From Flavobacterium sp. KJJ (lineage in GTDB: Bacteria > Bacteroidota > Bacteroidia > Flavobacteriales > Flavobacteriaceae): a stretch of DNA of 64,000 nt. The notes below the pieces were generated by a model that saw nothing but the letters and a program-made list of their open reading frames with translations, searched no databases and was not told the DNA's origin. A program made the position numbers and the translations under genes. Where the stretch lies: the NCBI RefSeq assembly GCF_000708595.2, contig NZ_JARP01000002.1, positions 620,001-684,000 of the forward strand, written 5' to 3'. Below, one piece after another: positions 7,639 through 15,433 of the stretch (its first letter is position 1; each line of letters starts with the position of its first letter).

Positions 7639-7918
7639 TTATGTAACATTCGGTTAAGCTTTTTCTTATTTTTCTTTCATTTTAATAAAATAATTCATTT
7701 TTGTAAAAAATATTTTCACTTTGTTTTGATTACGAAAGGGTTATGTTTGCTGGGAGTTGAAGTTTTTTATGTTAAACAGGTGTTAATCGGTGTCTGTAAT
7801 TTTTAACTTATTTTTTGGAAATGTTAAAATATTTTATATTTTTATCCTGATAAACGATGAAATAGCCCCTTTTGTCGATTATTTCGAATAGTTTTAAATA
7901 ATTTTAAATTAAATTACT
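7639..7918 (+). other. 280-bp intergenic region before the DUF937 gene
   Basis: A very AT-rich stretch with no open frame of note, no tRNA and no strong hairpin. Its only feature I can support is a candidate promoter at 7720-7749, which would leave a long leader of about 165 bases. Confidence 0.5.
7720..7749 (+). promoter_or_regulatory. Candidate promoter for the DUF937 gene
   Basis: TTTG (7720-7723), an 18-bp spacer, then TATGTTTG (7742-7749) fits the Bacteroidota consensus TTTG-N17-23-TAnnTTTG. Confidence 0.5.
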
Positions 7919-8521
7919 ATGACTCCAAACCTACAAATTGAACTTAGACGTTTTATCTCTTCTAATGTTGTTTCAAAGTTAAATAAGTTTTATTTTGAAA
8001 ATGATGCACTTTTAATCAAAGGAATTGATGTATCAATCGGAACCATTCTAATGGGATTGTATAATAAAGCCGGAGAATCAGGTTTCTACAAAGAAATTAT
8101 TTCACTAATAGAAGACAATTCCACATTTTACCAAGAAGTCGATTTTGTCTCTGGCAGAATTTTAGCGGTCGACGACTGTTACAGATTAGAAGGAAATGCA
8201 CTGCTTAAAGAAATCTTTACTACTAAAAAAGGAAGAATTTCAGAAATGATTTCAAATGAAGTCGGAATCAAAAGTGAAACTGCAAGAGAAATACTTAACT
8301 TCTCAGCCCTGTTAGTAGTTTCTTATCTTAAAAATAATATCCAATTATTAGACAGTTTAAAATTATTGTTAGAAGAACAAAAACGAGATATTTTAAACAG
8401 CATTCAGCCGGGAATCAAAATTATCTTAGGATTTACGTGCCACGAAGTAGTTGAAGATAAAAACCAAACAATGGGAAGATCAATATTTACTCTTTTCGGA
8501 CATAACTTTTTCAGCTTCTAA
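7919..8521 (+). CDS. DUF937 domain-containing protein
   Basis: A 200-residue soluble protein whose N-terminal two thirds resemble the DUF937 family (MTPNLQIELRRFISSNVV, then LLKEIFTTKKGRISEMIS near residues 98-115, and SETAREILNFSALLVVSYL). Proteins of this family often have a C-terminal OmpA or LysM domain; none is present here. No signal peptide is seen, so it is probably cytoplasmic. Function is unknown. It is monocistronic and converges with the pseudouridine synthase gene. Confidence 0.75.
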   Translation: MTPNLQIELRRFISSNVVSKLNKFYFENDALLIKGIDVSIGTILMGLYNKAGESGFYKEIISLIEDNSTFYQEVDFVSGRILAVDDCYRLEGNALLKEIFTTKKGRISEMISNEVGIKSETAREILNFSALLVVSYLKNNIQLLDSLKLLLEEQKRDILNSIQPGIKIILGFTCHEVVEDKNQTMGRSIFTLFGHNFFSF

Positions 8522-8586
8522 ATAAAAAAAATCCCATCTTACAAAGTAAAACAGGATTTTATATAAAGTACTATTTGAACCGTTTC

Positions 8587-9495
8587 TTAAACGTTTTTCA
8601 AATTGATGATTTCTTGCTCAGTCAAAAAGCGCCAGTTTCCTCTTGGCAAATTCTTTTTGGTTAAACCAGCAAATGACACGCGGTCAATACGTAAAACATC
8701 ATATTCAAAGTTTTCGAAAATAGCACGAACTACTTTTACATTAGATGAACGTAATTTAAGACCTATCTCACTTTTAGGTTCATTATCAATATAACTCACC
8801 TCTTCAACAAATACACGGTGCCCGTCAAGAACCAAACCTTTGCTGATTTTTTCTAAATCTTCAAATTTCAAGTTTTTATCTAATGAAACCTGATAGATTT
8901 TAGATGATTTCTGACTCGGTAAAGTAAATTTACGAATCATATCTGTATCGTTAGTAAACAACAATAAACCAGTTGTGTTTTTGTCCATTCTTCCGATAGG
9001 AGCAATTTTTGCAGTAGTAGAACCACGCACAAGTTCTAAAACATTACGATATTCCTGACCTTCGTCAAGAGCAGTTGTAAAGTTTTTTGGTTTGTTAAGC
9101 AAGATGTATTCTTTCTTTTCAGGAGTTAAGGTAACGCCGTCAAAATTTACAACATCGTTTAATTTTACTAAATAACCCATTTCAGTTACTGGAACGCCAT
9201 TTACTTTTACGTTTCCAGACTGAATGTATATATCGGCATCACGACGCGAACAAGCACCTGAATTAGAGATGTATTTGTTCAAACGAATCTCGTCTGCAGC
9301 TTTCTGTCTTTTAGGAGCCTGGTTTTGTTTTTTAATTTTTTCTGCCTTTTCTTCAGCAGCAGCCTTAACAGCAGGGTTCACTTTTTTTGGCCCTTGAGCG
9401 CGCTTCGCCATAGGAGGTTTTGGCTTGTTAGAGTTTGGTCTAGAGCCACTTGGTCTAGATCCGCCTCTTTTATTATTGCCTTCCTTATTGTTCAT
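8587..9495 (-). CDS. rRNA pseudouridine synthase, RsuA/RluB family
   Basis: A 302-residue enzyme that isomerises uridine in rRNA. The first 65 or so residues are a low-complexity tail rich in Lys, Pro, Ala, Gly and Arg, common in Bacteroidota members. Next comes an S4 RNA-binding domain (IRLNKYISNSGACSRRDAD) and the catalytic domain with its Asp in GRMDKNTTGLLLFTND. RluB-like (23S) specificity is more likely than RsuA, but this is inference. A -7 element TATCTTTG lies 18 bp upstream of the ATG, and a hairpin lies further upstream at 9644-9670. Confidence 0.88.
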   Translation of the reverse strand: MNNKEGNNKRGGSRPSGSRPNSNKPKPPMAKRAQGPKKVNPAVKAAAEEKAEKIKKQNQAPKRQKAADEIRLNKYISNSGACSRRDADIYIQSGNVKVNGVPVTEMGYLVKLNDVVNFDGVTLTPEKKEYILLNKPKNFTTALDEGQEYRNVLELVRGSTTAKIAPIGRMDKNTTGLLLFTNDTDMIRKFTLPSQKSSKIYQVSLDKNLKFEDLEKISKGLVLDGHRVFVEEVSYIDNEPKSEIGLKLRSSNVKVVRAIFENFEYDVLRIDRVSFAGLTKKNLPRGNWRFLTEQEIINLKNV

Positions 9496-9512
9496 AAATT
9501 CTGTAATTTGTG

Positions 9513-9520
9513 CAAAGATA
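9513..9520 (-). promoter_or_regulatory. -7 element for the pseudouridine synthase gene
   Basis: On the minus strand the sequence reads TATCTTTG, a full match to TAnnTTTG, 17 bp before the ATG at 9495. A matching -33 box is not clear. Confidence 0.5.
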
Positions 9521-9643
9521 GTTTATTCTTGCTAAATAATCCTAAGTTCATTGTTCTTAGATTAATAGCTATGATTTTTTAGAGATATAGGAGCATCACA
9601 ATTGGCCTTTTTTTAGGCATGGTTTCCCGCTTTTTGCTTCAAT

Positions 9644-9670
9644 CTTTTATGGCGAACCCCGCCACAAAAG
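9644..9670 (-). repeat. Hairpin in the leader of the pseudouridine synthase gene
   Basis: CTTTTATGGCG (9644-9654) and CGCCACAAAAG (9660-9670) form an 11-bp stem with a 5-base loop. The single mismatch becomes a G-U pair in minus-strand RNA. There is no U-run after it, so it is not a standard terminator. Confidence 0.5.
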
Positions 9671-9818
9671 GATTTTCGCAACAATCGGGGCTAGATTCAA
9701 ACAATTGGACTTTTTTAAACATTTGAAAAAGAGCAATTTAATAGAGTGAAACAAATTTAAAAAGAAAACTCAGTAAATCTCTGTGAAACCTTTGTGCCTC
9801 TTTGTGGTATAAATTAAT

Positions 9819-10775
9819 CTATACTTTTAAAAGTAAATTTTTTCCGTGCCATAAAACACTCGGATTTATCAGGATAATGCAGAAAACGCCAGATACAATC
9901 AAAAACTTCAAAACATTATGAAGGATTAAAAACTGCTCTTTAGAGTTAGATTTCCATAAAAAAATCAAGAAAAAAAGCAATACAGCGAAACATAAATAAA
10001 AATATAGATCCATATAACCAACATCGTAAACATTGATTAAAACATAAACCGGAAGTATTGTCAGAATTGTTAAAGCAGTAATAATCTGCTTCGAAACGGT
10101 TTCGTTATAAAGTATTGGAATCGTTCTGTAATTGTTGGCCAAGTCGCCTTTTAAATTTTCTAAATCCTTTATCATTTCGCGAATCAGCAATAATAAGAAC
10201 AAGAAAACAGCATGGGCTGAAATTACCATAAAATGACTCATATGATCTTCAATTTCTTCAAACGAGATCTTGTTGTAGAAATACAATAAAATCGCAAAAA
10301 AAGGAATAACCGCTAACAATGCCGAAGTTAAGTTGCCAATAATAGCGTATTTTTTTATTTTATGAGAGTAAAACCAAATCAGGAATATATAAGCTGAAAA
10401 GAATAAAAAAGCGCGCCAAGAAACAATCAGCGCCATTAAAACCGCCAAGAAATTCAAACTAAAATAAACCGACAATTTTGTTTTCTGACTGACTAAGCGA
10501 TCCAGCATCGATTTATTGGGTCTGTTGATCAAATCTTTCTGACTGTCATAAAAATTATTGATAATATATCCAGAAGCAATTGTAATCGCAGATGCAAAAA
10601 CAATCAAAAACAAATTAAAATCGAGCAAAATATCAAGTGCTCTCTTATCTGGAGCTAATATAAAAATCGCCGAGAGATATTGTGCCAAAACAATAATCGG
10701 AATGTTATAGCCTCTCACAACGGAGAACAAACTAACAATTTTCATTACTAAAAGCTTCTGCTGTCTGCTTAACAT
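9819..10775 (-). CDS. UbiA-type prenyltransferase, geranylgeranylglycerol-phosphate synthase-like
   Basis: A 318-residue membrane prenyltransferase with eight to nine hydrophobic segments. The first prenyl-diphosphate binding motif is seen as NNFYDSQKDLINRPNKS (about residues 70-86). The second Asp motif is less clear, near LIREMIKDLENLKGDLAN (residues 197-214). Bacteroidota homologues are usually named geranylgeranylglycerol-phosphate geranylgeranyltransferase. Its placement beside mevalonate-pathway genes, which supply its prenyl donor, fits this family. The acceptor cannot be determined from sequence. Confidence 0.8.
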   Translation of the reverse strand: MLSRQQKLLVMKIVSLFSVVRGYNIPIIVLAQYLSAIFILAPDKRALDILLDFNLFLIVFASAITIASGYIINNFYDSQKDLINRPNKSMLDRLVSQKTKLSVYFSLNFLAVLMALIVSWRAFLFFSAYIFLIWFYSHKIKKYAIIGNLTSALLAVIPFFAILLYFYNKISFEEIEDHMSHFMVISAHAVFLFLLLLIREMIKDLENLKGDLANNYRTIPILYNETVSKQIITALTILTILPVYVLINVYDVGYMDLYFYLCFAVLLFFLIFLWKSNSKEQFLILHNVLKFLIVSGVFCIILINPSVLWHGKNLLLKV

Positions 10776-10839
10776 TTTTCTGTAGTTAGTTTGGAATTTT
10801 AATTTTTTGAATATTTTTTTAAAAATGTTTTTTGTAAAA

Positions 10840-11430
10840 TTAAAGTTTGTTTTTTAATAATGCTGCAGAGCCATAACCTAATTTTCGAATGCAAGCTAAG
10901 GCTTCTTTTTGAGAAATTTCGATTTCTTTGATGTCTTTTTTTTCTACAAAACAAACTGACCCGCTCCACGGATTTGGAGCATCTGGAACAAAGACTGCAA
11001 AATTATTTTCATTTATCTGTTCGATCAAAAAAGCGAATTGCAATCCAGCATCTGTAGGAACCAAGATAACTTTTAAATCTTGTTTAGATTCAAAACCCAT
11101 TATATTTTCATTCATGTTTTTCATAAATGAATATCCAGGAATGAAGCTTAAAATTCCGTTTTCTAATTTTTGAACCAGCTTTTGGGCTTTTGCTGTTCTG
11201 CCTAATAATCCAGCTATAAAGCATAAAACGATTATAATTAAAATGCCTATAAGTTCTTGGAGTGCTAGTCCTAAAAATTGTATTCTTGGCAGATGACTTA
11301 CTAACGGCAGTGTTATTTTTTGAATGATATGATATCCTTTTTCAAAAAGAACAACTAATAAAATTAGCGGGGCCAAAAATAAAATTCCTCCTAAAAAAGT
11401 TGCTTTGATGATTTTTAAAATACTTTTCAT
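10840..11430 (-). CDS. DUF502 domain-containing membrane protein
   Basis: A 196-residue protein with two N-terminal membrane segments (residues 8-32 and 55-80) and a soluble C-terminal domain, as in DUF502. The conserved IPGYSFMKNMNENIMGF and VFVPDAPNPWSGSVCFV motifs are present. Function is unknown. It lies in the same orientation between the prenyltransferase and mevalonate kinase genes, so membrane-lipid context is possible but not shown. Confidence 0.83.
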   Translation of the reverse strand: MKSILKIIKATFLGGILFLAPLILLVVLFEKGYHIIQKITLPLVSHLPRIQFLGLALQELIGILIIIVLCFIAGLLGRTAKAQKLVQKLENGILSFIPGYSFMKNMNENIMGFESKQDLKVILVPTDAGLQFAFLIEQINENNFAVFVPDAPNPWSGSVCFVEKKDIKEIEISQKEALACIRKLGYGSAALLKNKL

Positions 11431-11500
11431 TTCAATAACTTTTTTAGGATTAGATTTAGGAAAATGTATTCAAATAACGGAGGCTTTTAGGGAATTTTGC

Positions 11501-12439
11501 TTAAAACTGATAAACCACTTCTAGTTTATAATCTTTTAAAGATGCTTTTGCGCGTTCTAAATCTTCGGTAAAACCAAGAATATAACCGCCACCGCCAGAA
11601 CCACAAAGTTTTAAATAATAATCGTTTGTGTCAATTCCGTTTTGCCAGATTCCATGAAATTGTTCTGGAATCATTGGTTTAAAGTTATTTAAAACGACTT
11701 TTGAAAGCTTTTTAGTATTGGTAAACAAAGATTTCATATCGCCATGCAAAAAGTTTTCTACGCAGGCGTCTGTATATTTTACAAATTGGTTTTTAAGCAT
11801 CGCACGGAAACCTTTGTCTTTTAGGTTTTCCATAAAAATGTTAACCATTGGAGCAGTTTCGCCGACAATTCCAGAATCTAATAAAAAGACAGCACCTTTT
11901 CCGTCAAAACTTTGAGTCGGAATTCCGGTTGCTTCAATATTATCTTTAGAATTAATTAAAATCGGAATACTCAAATAGCTGTTTAAAGGATCTAAACCAG
12001 AACTTTTTCCGTGGAAAAAACTCTCCATTTGAGAAAATATATTTTTTAATTGTAAAAGTTTTTCGCGTGTTAAATTTTCTAAAACGGTAATTTTATGTGT
12101 AGCATATTTGTCGTAAATAGCTGCAACAAGAGCACCGCTGCTTCCAACGCCATATCCTTGCGGAATACTAGAATCAAAATACATTCCGGTTTCGACATCA
12201 TTTTTTAAAGTCAGCAAATCAAAAGAAACCAAATTTGGCTGTTCATTTTGTAAAGCTTCCAGATATGTTGTATAACGTTTTAAACTTGCGTTTGATGCAA
12301 TTGCTTCTGCCGAAGGATTTTCGGATTTCTTCAAAGCACCATTGTAAAAATTATAAGGAATAGAAAGTCCTTTAGAGTCGCGGATGATTCCGTATTCTCC
12401 AAAGAGTAATATTTTTGAGTAAAATAATGGTCCTTTCAT
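11501..12439 (-). CDS. Mevalonate kinase-like GHMP kinase
   Basis: A 312-residue GHMP-family kinase. The ATP-binding motif is PQGYGVGSSGALVAAIYD (about residues 94-111) and motif 3 is KLCGSGGGGYILGF near residue 277. A substrate-side SKILLFGEYGIIRDSKGLSI at the N-terminus is typical of mevalonate kinase. Mevalonate kinase phosphorylates mevalonate at C5. The gene is 2 to 3 genes from diphosphomevalonate decarboxylase, with a toxin-antitoxin pair between them. Confidence 0.83.
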   Translation of the reverse strand: MKGPLFYSKILLFGEYGIIRDSKGLSIPYNFYNGALKKSENPSAEAIASNASLKRYTTYLEALQNEQPNLVSFDLLTLKNDVETGMYFDSSIPQGYGVGSSGALVAAIYDKYATHKITVLENLTREKLLQLKNIFSQMESFFHGKSSGLDPLNSYLSIPILINSKDNIEATGIPTQSFDGKGAVFLLDSGIVGETAPMVNIFMENLKDKGFRAMLKNQFVKYTDACVENFLHGDMKSLFTNTKKLSKVVLNNFKPMIPEQFHGIWQNGIDTNDYYLKLCGSGGGGYILGFTEDLERAKASLKDYKLEVVYQF

Positions 12440-12442
12440 AAT

Positions 12443-12747
12443 TTATTTGATGTCTTTCTTTATTTTATTTGGGTCTTGTCGTGTGTCGAAAATATTGTGA
12501 ATCCTGATTTCATTTGAGCCAAAACTATATAAGAGACTTGACTGTTTTGTTATAACACATTTTCGATATTTTTTATTTACTAACGATTTAGAAAAAATTT
12601 CAGGATTCATACTTATTATTGAAATTGCTTTTGAAGTTTCAACAAAAATATTTCTTTCGATTTCTTAGACCATTTGTTTTCAATAAAATTTAAAACAGCA
12701 TCTAAATTCTTCTCAGCTGTTTTTGAAATATTTACTTTAAGATTCAC
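12443..12747 (-). pseudogene. RelE/ParE-family toxin, frameshifted
   Basis: Reading from the GTG at 12747 gives 43 residues (NLKVNISKTAEKNLDAVLNF and onward to KLQKQFQ) and then a stop at 12616. A second frame continues with AISIISMNPEIFSKSLVNKK, KYRKCVITKQ and NIFDTRQDPNK to a stop at 12443. Joined, they make a ParE/RelE toxin of about 101 residues. The region is 305 bp, one base short of a whole number of codons, so a single-base loss is likely, most simply in the T4 run at 12629-12632. The GTG overlaps the antitoxin stop by one base, the usual arrangement. It could be a real null allele or a sequencing indel. Confidence 0.75.
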
Positions 12748-12965
12748 TACCTGTATTTTTTCATCACATCCTCATAACTGCTAAATTCTCCTCTTTCAAA
12801 TTCTAATTCACTTTGGGCTATATCTTCTTTTTGTTGATCAGTCAAATCATCCCACCAATCTTTTTTCTTTTTGGTTAACAATTTTTTGACTGCCAAAATG
12901 ATTGAAAGATCATCTGTACCTTCGAGAATATCTATCACTTCACGTTTTTCTAATTGAATGTCCAT
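12747..12965 (-). CDS. Antitoxin of a type II toxin-antitoxin pair
   Basis: A 72-residue acidic, helical protein (DIQLEKREVIDILEGTDD, then DWWDDLTDQQKEDIAQSELE, ending MKKYR), the common partner form for Bacteroidota ParE/RelE toxins. The ATG at 12965 is preferred over a TTG two codons upstream. The C-terminal part is highly charged and would wrap the toxin. The toxin gene begins within its stop codon but is frameshifted, so the antitoxin may now have no active partner here. A TATCTTTA near 12981-12988 on the minus strand may be its own promoter. Confidence 0.72.
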   Translation of the reverse strand: MDIQLEKREVIDILEGTDDLSIILAVKKLLTKKKKDWWDDLTDQQKEDIAQSELEFERGEFSSYEDVMKKYR

Positions 12966-12995
12966 AATCAAAATTTTAATTAAAGATACGGAAAA

Positions 12996-14078
12996 TTATA
13001 ATGCAATTGCACCGTCTCCAATTTGATCGCAAATGTACTGACGATTCTGACAAAATACAACTAATTCGTCCTGAATAAATTGCAGTACTTTTTCGCTAAC
13101 GTTTTCGGGATATAATACATGCACATTTGCTCCAGCATCCAGCGTAAAACAAACCGGAATTTGAGTTTCGGTTCTAAATTTCCAAATTGCATTTATGATT
13201 TGCAATGTATTTGGTTTCATCAAAATAAAATACGGCATCGATGTCATCATCATGGCATGCAAAGTCAAAGCTTCGCTTTCGACAACTTTAATGAATTCGT
13301 CTAAATTTCCGCTTTCAAAAATCTTAATTAACTGATCTAAGTTTTCGTGCGCCTGAGCAAAACGTCTTTCAGCATACGGATGATTGTGCATTAAATCATG
13401 GCCAACTGTGCTTGAAACCTGTTTTTCGCCTTTGTCAACCAATAAAATAGTGTCTTGATAATTCTTGAAATTTTTATGAATTGCGTGCGGAAATTCGATT
13501 CCAAATAAATCCGAACTTCCTTCAATATTTGCTTGATTTCCCCAAACTACTACATTTCCTTTTACGCTTCGGCATGCACTTCCAGAACCTAAACGCGCTA
13601 AAAATGATGCTTTTTGGTAGAAATATTCATCGGTCATGTCAGGATTTAAACCTTTCTCTAAACTCATAAAATTCATTGCCAAAGCGGCCATTCCAGAAGC
13701 CGAAGACGCAATTCCTGAACTGTGCGGAAAAGTATTTTGCGTATCAATTGTAAAATGATACTCTTTCAAAAACGGCAAATAAACTTCAACTCTTTCTAAA
13801 AATTTTTGAATTTTTGGTTTGAAATCTTCTTTTGGCTGTCCCTCAAAAAGTAAATCAAAAGAAAAAGAATTTGAATTCTCTTTCTTCTCAAATCCTAATT
13901 TCGTAACAGTTTTACAATTATTAAGAGTAAAACTCACCGATGGATTTGCGGGAATCTGATTGTCTTTTTTGCCCCAATATTTTACTAATGCAATATTGCT
14001 GGGAGCGCTCCACTCAAAATTTCCGTTTTCGATGGTTGAAGTATATGTTTTAGGAATAAAATCAGCTGCTGTAAACAT
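12996..14078 (-). CDS. mvaD: Diphosphomevalonate decarboxylase
   Basis: A 360-residue GHMP enzyme that converts mevalonate 5-diphosphate to isopentenyl diphosphate. Signatures are SAPSNIALVKYWGKKDNQIP near residues 25-44, FPHSSGIASSASGMAALA near 115-132, and GSGSACRSVKGNVVVWG near 163-179. A -7 element TATCTTTG is 17 bp upstream of the ATG. It is the last mevalonate-route step and feeds the prenyltransferase gene nearby. Confidence 0.92.
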   Translation of the reverse strand: MFTAADFIPKTYTSTIENGNFEWSAPSNIALVKYWGKKDNQIPANPSVSFTLNNCKTVTKLGFEKKENSNSFSFDLLFEGQPKEDFKPKIQKFLERVEVYLPFLKEYHFTIDTQNTFPHSSGIASSASGMAALAMNFMSLEKGLNPDMTDEYFYQKASFLARLGSGSACRSVKGNVVVWGNQANIEGSSDLFGIEFPHAIHKNFKNYQDTILLVDKGEKQVSSTVGHDLMHNHPYAERRFAQAHENLDQLIKIFESGNLDEFIKVVESEALTLHAMMMTSMPYFILMKPNTLQIINAIWKFRTETQIPVCFTLDAGANVHVLYPENVSEKVLQFIQDELVVFCQNRQYICDQIGDGAIAL

Positions 14079-14095
14079 GAATTATAAAATTTTGG

Positions 14096-14103
14096 CAAAG
14101 ATA
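14096..14103 (-). promoter_or_regulatory. -7 element for the diphosphomevalonate decarboxylase gene
   Basis: TATCTTTG on the minus strand, a full TAnnTTTG match, 17 bp before the ATG at 14078. Confidence 0.5.
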
Positions 14104-14132
14104 GCTTTTTCACCATAAAAGATATTTTTTTC

Positions 14133-14198
14133 ACCGTATAAGTTATATAAGAAAATGTTGAAGTTTAACTGCATTGAACTTACAAGACTTATGTGGTT
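14133..14198. repeat. Inverted repeat, ACCATATAAG family, copy B
   Basis: The left arm ACCGTATAAGTTATATAAG (14133-14151) and right arm CTTACAAGACTTATGTGGTT (14179-14198) are imperfect inverted copies with a 27-bp loop. It lies between two divergent genes. Confidence 0.65.
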
Positions 14199-14215
14199 TA
14201 AACTTTCTTTTTGAC

Positions 14216-14223
14216 TATTTTTG
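14216..14223 (+). promoter_or_regulatory. -7 element for the TspO gene
   Basis: TATTTTTG fits TAnnTTTG and ends 17 bp before the ATG at 14241. Confidence 0.45.
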
Positions 14224-14240
14224 ACTAAAAAAACACAAAA

Positions 14241-14717
14241 ATGAATAAAGTAACACGAATTGCAATAGCGGTAATCATTTGTCTGGCAGTTGGATATTCA
14301 TCATCAACCTTTACAAAAGCGGGAGTAGAAACGTGGTATCCAACAATTCTGAAACCAAGTTTTAATCCGCCAAATTGGGTTTTCATGCCAGTTTGGACCT
14401 TGCTTTTTATTTTAATGGGAGTGGCAGCAGGATTAGTTTGGGATAAAATAAACCAACAGGAAGAGCAAGTAAAAAAAGCTTTAGGTTTCTTTTTGATTCA
14501 ATTGATACTTAATGCAGTTTGGTCGTATTTGTTCTTCGGACTAAAAAATCCGATGCTGGCTTTGATCGAAATTGCACTTCTTTGGCTTATGATTTATGAA
14601 ACGTATTTAAAGTTTGACAAAATCAATAAAATTGCAGGTTATTTGCTGATTCCATACATTGCTTGGGTAAGTTTTGCAGGGATTTTAAACGCTAGTATTT
14701 GGTGGCTGAATCGATAA
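14241..14717 (+). CDS. TspO/MBR family protein
   Basis: A 158-residue membrane protein of the TspO/mitochondrial benzodiazepine receptor family, which binds porphyrins and related ligands. Five membrane segments are visible. The family signatures are WYPTILKPSFNPPNWVFMPV (residues 33-52), VWSYLFFGLKNP (about 93-104) and YIAWVSFAGILN (about 138-149). Length is normal. It is transcribed alone, from a -7 element 17 bp upstream, and does not lie beside pigment or retinal genes. Confidence 0.9.
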   Translation: MNKVTRIAIAVIICLAVGYSSSTFTKAGVETWYPTILKPSFNPPNWVFMPVWTLLFILMGVAAGLVWDKINQQEEQVKKALGFFLIQLILNAVWSYLFFGLKNPMLALIEIALLWLMIYETYLKFDKINKIAGYLLIPYIAWVSFAGILNASIWWLNR

Positions 14718-14781
14718 TGTTTTAGTTCAGCCACAGTAAAGTGGCAGTGTAAAAATGAGACTGAAAACTATTTGAAATACT

Positions 14782-15429
14782 TTAAACTATTTCAATTAAA
14801 TCTGAAGGATTATGAATAACCAATTTCGCGCCGCTTGCCATTAATTCTTCTTCTGTTCGATAGCCCCAAGAAACTCCAACGGGAAGCATATTCGCGTTTA
14901 TTGCCGTCTGCATATCAATATCTGAATCGCCTACGAAAAGAATTTCTTCTGGTTTTAAATTCCAATTCTTGCCAATTTCCAACGCCTCAAACGGATTTGG
15001 TTTTTTTAATACTTCGGTACTTAAACCAACTGCAGCATCAAAATAATCAGGAAATATTTGGGCTGCGATTTTTTTGGTAAGCTCATCGGCTTTGTTAGAG
15101 AAAACCGCTAATTTGATATTTTGAGAAGCCAGATTATCTAATAATTCGACAATGCCTTCGTACGGTTTTGTTTTAATCGTACAAACTTCACGATACGTTT
15201 CGATCATACAATCAAAACAATTTTCAATTTGTTCTTCAGAATTGTTGGATGCCGGTAAAGCCTTGCTAACCAAGTTTCGCAAACCGCTTCCTATAAAATA
15301 TTGATAGGTATCGTAAGTATGAGTTGGATAATTTAGACCTGTAAGTACAGTATTCATTGCATCTGAAATATCTTCTAATGAGTTTACTAATGTTCCGTCT
15401 AAATCAAAAATAATTCCTTTAAATTTCAT
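14782..15429 (-). CDS. HAD-family phosphatase, phosphoglycolate phosphatase-like
   Basis: A 215-residue haloacid dehalogenase-type phosphatase. Motif I FDLDGTLVNS gives the nucleophile Asp9 and acid Asp11, motif II is VFSNKADE, and motif IV is LFVGDSDIDMQTA. A longer frame from 15504 runs into the neighbouring flavoprotein gene; the ATG at 15429 directly before KFKGIIFDLDGT is the start. It is 4 bp downstream of the flavoprotein stop, so the two are in one transcript. Substrate is uncertain. Confidence 0.87.
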   Translation of the reverse strand: MKFKGIIFDLDGTLVNSLEDISDAMNTVLTGLNYPTHTYDTYQYFIGSGLRNLVSKALPASNNSEEQIENCFDCMIETYREVCTIKTKPYEGIVELLDNLASQNIKLAVFSNKADELTKKIAAQIFPDYFDAAVGLSTEVLKKPNPFEALEIGKNWNLKPEEILFVGDSDIDMQTAINANMLPVGVSWGYRTEEELMASGAKLVIHNPSDLIEIV

Positions 15430-15433
15430 TCTA

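Larger units (their letters stand above)
9496..9818. other. 323-bp intergenic region with hairpin and repeat remnants
   Basis: This gap between the prenyltransferase stop and the pseudouridine synthase start has no gene. It holds the promoter -7 element at 9513-9520, a hairpin at 9644-9670, an ATCGGGGCTA stretch that looks like repeat sequence, and an arm of the CTTTGCG-type repeat near 9780-9810. Confidence 0.5.

Noticed and set aside
8530..8570. Terminator after the DUF937 gene
   Set aside because: AAAATCC and GGATTTT can pair, but the loop of about 20 bases makes it weak.
12616..12747. A separate 43-residue small gene
   Set aside because: It is the first part of the frameshifted toxin; the rest continues in another frame with toxin-like motifs.
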